Source of the DNA: an uncultured Collinsella sp.
Lineage (GTDB): Bacteria > Actinomycetota > Coriobacteriia > Coriobacteriales > Coriobacteriaceae
Length of the DNA stretch: 9,738 bases
Direction: 5' to 3'
Assembly (NCBI GenBank): GCA_902494605.1
Contig: CABUUG010000065.1
Span: 1 to 9,738 of the forward strand
A model generated the notes under the pieces. That model was not told where the DNA came from. It did no database searches and saw only the letters and a list, made by a program, of their open reading frames with translations. Positions 7,021-9,738 of this stretch are shown in pieces; the first letter of the stretch is position 1; the number at the start of each line of letters is the position of its first letter. The position numbers and the translations under genes are program-made.

Positions 7021-7091
7021 GTTGCGGTGGGATAGTTCCTAGAATGGCCAGCTTAAGGGCAAAACAGGAACTATTCCACCGCAACTTTTTT
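7021..7091 (+). terminator. Strong intrinsic terminator with 20-bp stem
   Basis: Positions 7021-7040 pair with 7066-7085 over 20 bp with a single G-U wobble. The loop is 25 nt, and six T residues (7086-7091) follow at once. It ends the dehydrogenase-gntR operon 10 bp after the gntR stop. The stem is much longer than a normal terminator needs, and its sequence (GGTGGGATAGTTCCT) resembles the next hairpin. In the minus direction it is followed by TAATAAATGG, so it might also slow transcripts from the ferredoxin gene. Confidence 0.92.
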
Positions 7092-7123
7092 GGCCGGCGG
7101 GGCAGTACCTGTCCCACCGGCCA
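7091..7123. repeat. Second hairpin in the convergent intergenic region
   Basis: TGGCCGG (7091-7097) pairs with CCGGCCA (7117-7123). After one C-A mismatch, GGGGCA (7099-7104) pairs with TGTCCC (7110-7115) through one G-U. It lies between the convergent gntR and ferredoxin genes, overlapping the T-tract of the first terminator by one base. No U-run follows it on the minus strand. The minus-strand core GGTGGGACAGGTACT resembles the neighbouring terminator stem and the hairpin at 9643-9675. Confidence 0.65.
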
Positions 7124-7141
7124 TCATTTACACTCTTTTAG

Positions 7142-8395
7142 CTAGTCCGCGAGCTTCTCCACCTGATCGAGCATCTTGTCCAGCTTGGCCTTTGCCTCGG
7201 CCTTGACCTTCTCAGCTTCTTCGTGAGCCTTCGCCTTCTGGGCAGCCTTTTCCTCGGCTTCGGGATCGACGACGACCAGATTGGACGCGTCATGCTCGAC
7301 CAACTTGAGCGCATGCTCGGGGCACACCTTGACGCAGGCACCGCAGCCTAAACAATACGTGGACTCCAACGCAAAGCGACCACTTCCCACCAGGTCACAA
7401 GCAGATGTGGGGCACGCGTTGACGCACTCGCCGCACGACGTGCACTTGTCAAAATCGCACTCCGGCGTGCTCACCTGCATGTTCTGGGCAAGCTCGGGGT
7501 GGTTTTGCAGCGTCGAGAGCACCAGCTGCCGCCCGTGCGTGAGCGAACGGCGACGCTTGGTCGTCGTGGTGCCGCACATGGTGTTGAGCGTGCGCTCCAG
7601 CTGGGTAATCTGATGTCGATGGGCCTTGAGCTTTTGCGTCACCGAGGCCAGCGCCGCCGTCGTCGGGTTGAGCTTGGTCACCGTCAGGCCCGTGGTGCGG
7701 GCGATCTTTTCCATGTACTCCTTGCGCTCGTACTCGCGAAGCTTATGGCACTTGAGGCTCTTGGGGTCGACTTCCAGGCCCATACCCGTGCCAGACCACT
7801 CCTCGGCCTTCGCAATCGCCTCGCCCAGAATGTCCTCACCGCCGATGTTGCGGCATTTATCGCACACGCCCAACGGCAGGTACACGCTCACGTTGGGATA
7901 GTCCGCCAGTACCGAGAACCAAGTCTCGGCCGTAATATCGCCCACGCAGGCAACGACGACCTCGTTTTCGCGCGGCATGCGTTTGAGGGCACGCGTGCAG
8001 GTGACGTAGGCGGTCTCGTGGCTCGTAGCAGCAGAGACGATATCGTCATACAGGTTTTTAGGCGCCAGGCGCGGCGAGATGATCGCCTCGGTCGGGCAGG
8101 CAGCGGCGCACAGACCGCACTTGCGGCAGGAGTCGAGGATCTCGATGGCGTCTTCCTCGACCTCGATAGCGTTGACCGGGCACACGTCCATGCACGCGGT
8201 GCAGCCGCTCTTTTCGTTTTTGCAGGTCAGGCACGGAATGGTATTGCCGCGCGGGCGCTCCTTGTAGTCGGCAGGATTCCACTGCGGCGCCGACGGATCG
8301 AGTGCATCGGTCACGCCGCCAAGCGGATTTTTAAGAAAGTCGAAACCCTTGCTGATCTCGATAATGTCATCAAACAGATCGTGTTCCTGCGCCAT
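7142..8395 (-). CDS. Multi-cluster 4Fe-4S ferredoxin-domain protein
   Basis: A 417-residue cytoplasmic protein, no signal peptide or membrane helix, with two ferredoxin modules. The N-terminal one has C55, C58, C65, C68, C72-P and then C90, C93, C96, C100-P; its first cluster site is unusual because six residues separate C58 from C65. The C-terminal module is regular: C318, C321, C324, C328-P and C348, C351, C354, C358-P. Between them a 200-residue region carries more cysteines (C133, C150, the pair C178/C181, C216), which might bind another cluster. Residues 380-417 form a Lys/Glu/Ala-rich charged helix. It should bind up to four or five [4Fe-4S] clusters and pass electrons between unknown partners; I do not recognise a named family. 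The ATG at 8393-8395 has GGGAGGGG six bases upstream; ten further in-frame residues upstream look untranslated. gldA lies 150 bp upstream on the same strand, with a possible promoter between. Confidence 0.9.
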   Translation of the reverse strand: MAQEHDLFDDIIEISKGFDFLKNPLGGVTDALDPSAPQWNPADYKERPRGNTIPCLTCKNEKSGCTACMDVCPVNAIEVEEDAIEILDSCRKCGLCAAACPTEAIISPRLAPKNLYDDIVSAATSHETAYVTCTRALKRMPRENEVVVACVGDITAETWFSVLADYPNVSVYLPLGVCDKCRNIGGEDILGEAIAKAEEWSGTGMGLEVDPKSLKCHKLREYERKEYMEKIARTTGLTVTKLNPTTAALASVTQKLKAHRHQITQLERTLNTMCGTTTTKRRRSLTHGRQLVLSTLQNHPELAQNMQVSTPECDFDKCTSCGECVNACPTSACDLVGSGRFALESTYCLGCGACVKVCPEHALKLVEHDASNLVVVDPEAEEKAAQKAKAHEEAEKVKAEAKAKLDKMLDQVEKLAD

Positions 8396-8435
8396 GCGCG
8401 GCCCCTCCCTGAGCAGTGCAAACAAGCAAGAGATA

Positions 8436-8466
8436 ATGATACGCCATTAGCTTATGCCTCGGGCAA
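8436..8466 (-). promoter_or_regulatory. Candidate promoter of ferredoxin-domain gene
   Basis: On the minus strand, TTGCCC (8461-8466, four of six) lies 19 bp from TATCAT (8436-8441, five of six), about 40 bp before the ATG at 8395. The spacing is longer than ideal. If real, the ferredoxin gene is transcribed independently of gldA. No clear gldA terminator is visible in the 150-bp gap. Confidence 0.35.
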
Positions 8467-8545
8467 TTTACACGCGGCGCATCTTTGCGGCAAATAGCCT
8501 ATGCCTATCGCCGCCTCGATTGCACAAGGTCAATCAAGCGCCAAG

Positions 8546-9613
8546 CTATGCCTCGCACATGAGCTGCACGAGCTTCTGTTTGGTCACCTTGGTCTGCTCG
8601 TTGGCCATGTTGCGCTCGTTTCTAAAGACCGCATTTGCAACACCCTGCAGATCGGCATCGGAAATCTCGCCAAGGCCCAGCTCCTCAAGCGTGGTCGGCA
8701 GACCGACACGCTGGCAAAACTCGAGCACCTGATCAAGCTCGGGCGCACGCTCCAGGCGCAGCTGCACCACCAGGCCAAATGCCACGGCCTCGCCATGCAT
8801 GGCCCTGCACTCGGGCAGAATCGTCAACCCGTTGGCGATGGCATGCGCCAACGCCAAGCCACCGCTCTCAAAGCCGATGCCCGAGAGCAGAATATTGCAC
8901 TCGATCAGGCGCTCAACTGCCGGCGATGTACGGCCCTTTTTGAGATCGCGCTTGGCAGCGACACCGCACTCCATGAGCGTGTCGTAGCAGGCGCGAGCCG
9001 CGACCAGAGCCAAGTGCCCCGGCGCACCACCGTGTTCGTTGGTGCCGTGCGCCGCGGCGCACGAACGCGCCTCGAAGTACGTTGCCAGTGCGTCGCCCAT
9101 GCCAGCGACCGTCATACGCAGCGGGGCCGCCGCGACCACGTTGGTATCGACCACGACCAGATCTGGATTCTTCTCGAGCATCAGGTAGTGGTCGAATGAC
9201 CCATCCTCGTGATACAGCACCGAAATCGCGCTGCACGGACCGTCCATCGAAGCCGCCGTGGGGCATACGCACAACGGCAACTCGGCATAAAACGCAACGG
9301 CCTTGGCGATATCGAGCATCTTGCCGCCGCCAATACCCACCACCATGTCGCAATACTCGGCCTGGGCTTCCTTAGCCATTTCGACAACGGCGTCTTCCGT
9401 ACACGGACCGTCATAAATCTTAAAGAACGGCTCACTTAGGTCTTCGTCCAGAAATCCATCGACGATCTGCTTGCACAGCCGATCCTCGGTGCCCTGGTCA
9501 AACAAGACATAGGCAGCGCAGCCCAACCATGACAAATACCTGCCCTGACGCGAGAGCTCACCTGGCCCCTGAACATATCGTCCGGGACCGCCATAAACCA
9601 TGGGAAGCGCCAT
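8546..9613 (-). CDS. gldA: Glycerol dehydrogenase (iron/zinc ADH family)
   Basis: A 355-residue NAD-dependent dehydrogenase, near the 367 of E. coli GldA, which oxidises glycerol to dihydroxyacetone. It can work in reverse to dispose of reducing power in fermentation (family knowledge). The opening G-G-P-G-R-Y-V-Q-G (8-16) matches GldA. The nucleotide-binding G-I-G-G-G-K is at 93-98, and the metal ligands are D174 (G-M-G-D-A-L-A-T), H257 (A-L-A-H-A-I) and H273 (A-M-H-G-E-A-V). The frame is open for 39 residues upstream of the chosen ATG (9611-9613), but that part crosses the hairpin at 9643-9675 and is unlike GldA. The ribosome site is weak (AAAGGGCGG, ending about 9 bases upstream), so an alternative start at the second Met (residue 5) is possible. 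No dihydroxyacetone kinase or glycerol transporter is in the window. Confidence 0.93.
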   Translation of the reverse strand: MALPMVYGGPGRYVQGPGELSRQGRYLSWLGCAAYVLFDQGTEDRLCKQIVDGFLDEDLSEPFFKIYDGPCTEDAVVEMAKEAQAEYCDMVVGIGGGKMLDIAKAVAFYAELPLCVCPTAASMDGPCSAISVLYHEDGSFDHYLMLEKNPDLVVVDTNVVAAAPLRMTVAGMGDALATYFEARSCAAAHGTNEHGGAPGHLALVAARACYDTLMECGVAAKRDLKKGRTSPAVERLIECNILLSGIGFESGGLALAHAIANGLTILPECRAMHGEAVAFGLVVQLRLERAPELDQVLEFCQRVGLPTTLEELGLGEISDADLQGVANAVFRNERNMANEQTKVTKQKLVQLMCEA

Positions 9614-9642
9614 ACGAGAATCCGCCCTTTCATCAACAACAA

Positions 9643-9675
9643 TTGGTGCAAAGTAACCTGACCCCTTTGCACCAA
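9643..9675. repeat. Hairpin upstream of gldA with REP-like core
   Basis: TTGGTGCAAAG (9643-9653) pairs perfectly with CTTTGCACCAA (9665-9675) around an 11-nt loop. The minus strand of the loop and stem edge reads AAGGGGTCAGGTTACTTT. It lies 29 bp upstream of the gldA start. No T-run follows in either direction, so it is not a standard terminator. Its core resembles those of the hairpins at 7021-7091 and 7091-7123. Apart from this hairpin I see no clear gene or promoter between 9614 and 9738. Confidence 0.7.
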
Positions 9676-9738
9676 CAGCAGAAACGTCGCGGGCAGAGAA
9701 CGGACAGCGAACAGACACCAGAGCGAGCAAGCCGCCCC

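Noticed and set aside
7499..8497. Plus-strand open frame (332 codons) over the ferredoxin gene
   Set aside because: Arg/Ala/His-rich shadow of a strand with perfect ferredoxin motifs; no ribosome site.
8453..8555. Repeated TATGCCT words (near 8453, 8499 and 8547)
   Set aside because: Short, irregularly spaced and partly within coding sequence; most likely chance.
9614..9730. N-terminal extension of GldA by 39 residues
   Set aside because: The extension is encoded by the 9643-9675 hairpin and unlike any GldA N-terminus.

Overview
The window looks like a chromosomal segment of a gut Coriobacteriia actinobacterium, most likely Collinsella or a close relative. This is inferred from the high-GC coding DNA with strong AAGGAG-type ribosome sites, the mix of sugar PTS genes with a multi-cluster ferredoxin protein, and the many GC-rich intergenic hairpins. 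No rRNA, tRNA, CRISPR array, transposase or phage gene is visible. Eight protein genes are supported. Nearly all other open frames, including several long ones antisense to real genes, are composition shadows.

Layout, left to right. (1) 96-1567, minus strand: the GTPase ychF followed 11 bp later by a small DUF1648-type membrane protein whose ribosome site overlaps the ychF stop. (2) 1695-4804, minus strand: a GH4 6-phospho-alpha-glucosidase (glvA/malH type) preceded by its PTS permease EIICB (glvC/malP type). An intercistronic hairpin separates the two, and an 18-bp in-frame tandem duplication ends the permease gene. (3) 4805-5160: an AT-rich divergent control region. It holds a perfect 22-bp palindrome inside a -35/-10 pair, a degenerate second copy near the permease side, and two direct repeats 21 bp apart. 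(4) 5161-7010, plus strand: a zinc-dependent medium-chain sugar/polyol-type dehydrogenase and a GntR/HutC-family regulator with a UTRA domain, closed by a strong intrinsic terminator. (5) 7142-9613, minus strand: a large ferredoxin-like protein carrying two 2[4Fe-4S] modules around a cysteine-bearing middle domain, and upstream of it a glycerol dehydrogenase (gldA).

How the genes fit together. The centre is a divergent regulon. The PTS EIICB would import and phosphorylate an alpha-glucoside, using an EIIA supplied from elsewhere. The GH4 enzyme would release glucose 6-phosphate, and the GntR regulator probably represses both arms through TTGTCTA-type sites. The polyol-dehydrogenase-like enzyme on the other arm suggests the aglycone may be a polyol or ketose, as in maltitol or a sucrose isomer. 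That substrate idea is inference.

The most unusual non-coding signal is a set of hairpins at 7021-7091, 7091-7123 and 9643-9675 that share a degenerate core of the form GGG-A/T-C/T-AG-G/T-T..CT. This suggests a dispersed REP-like palindromic family, some members serving as terminators.
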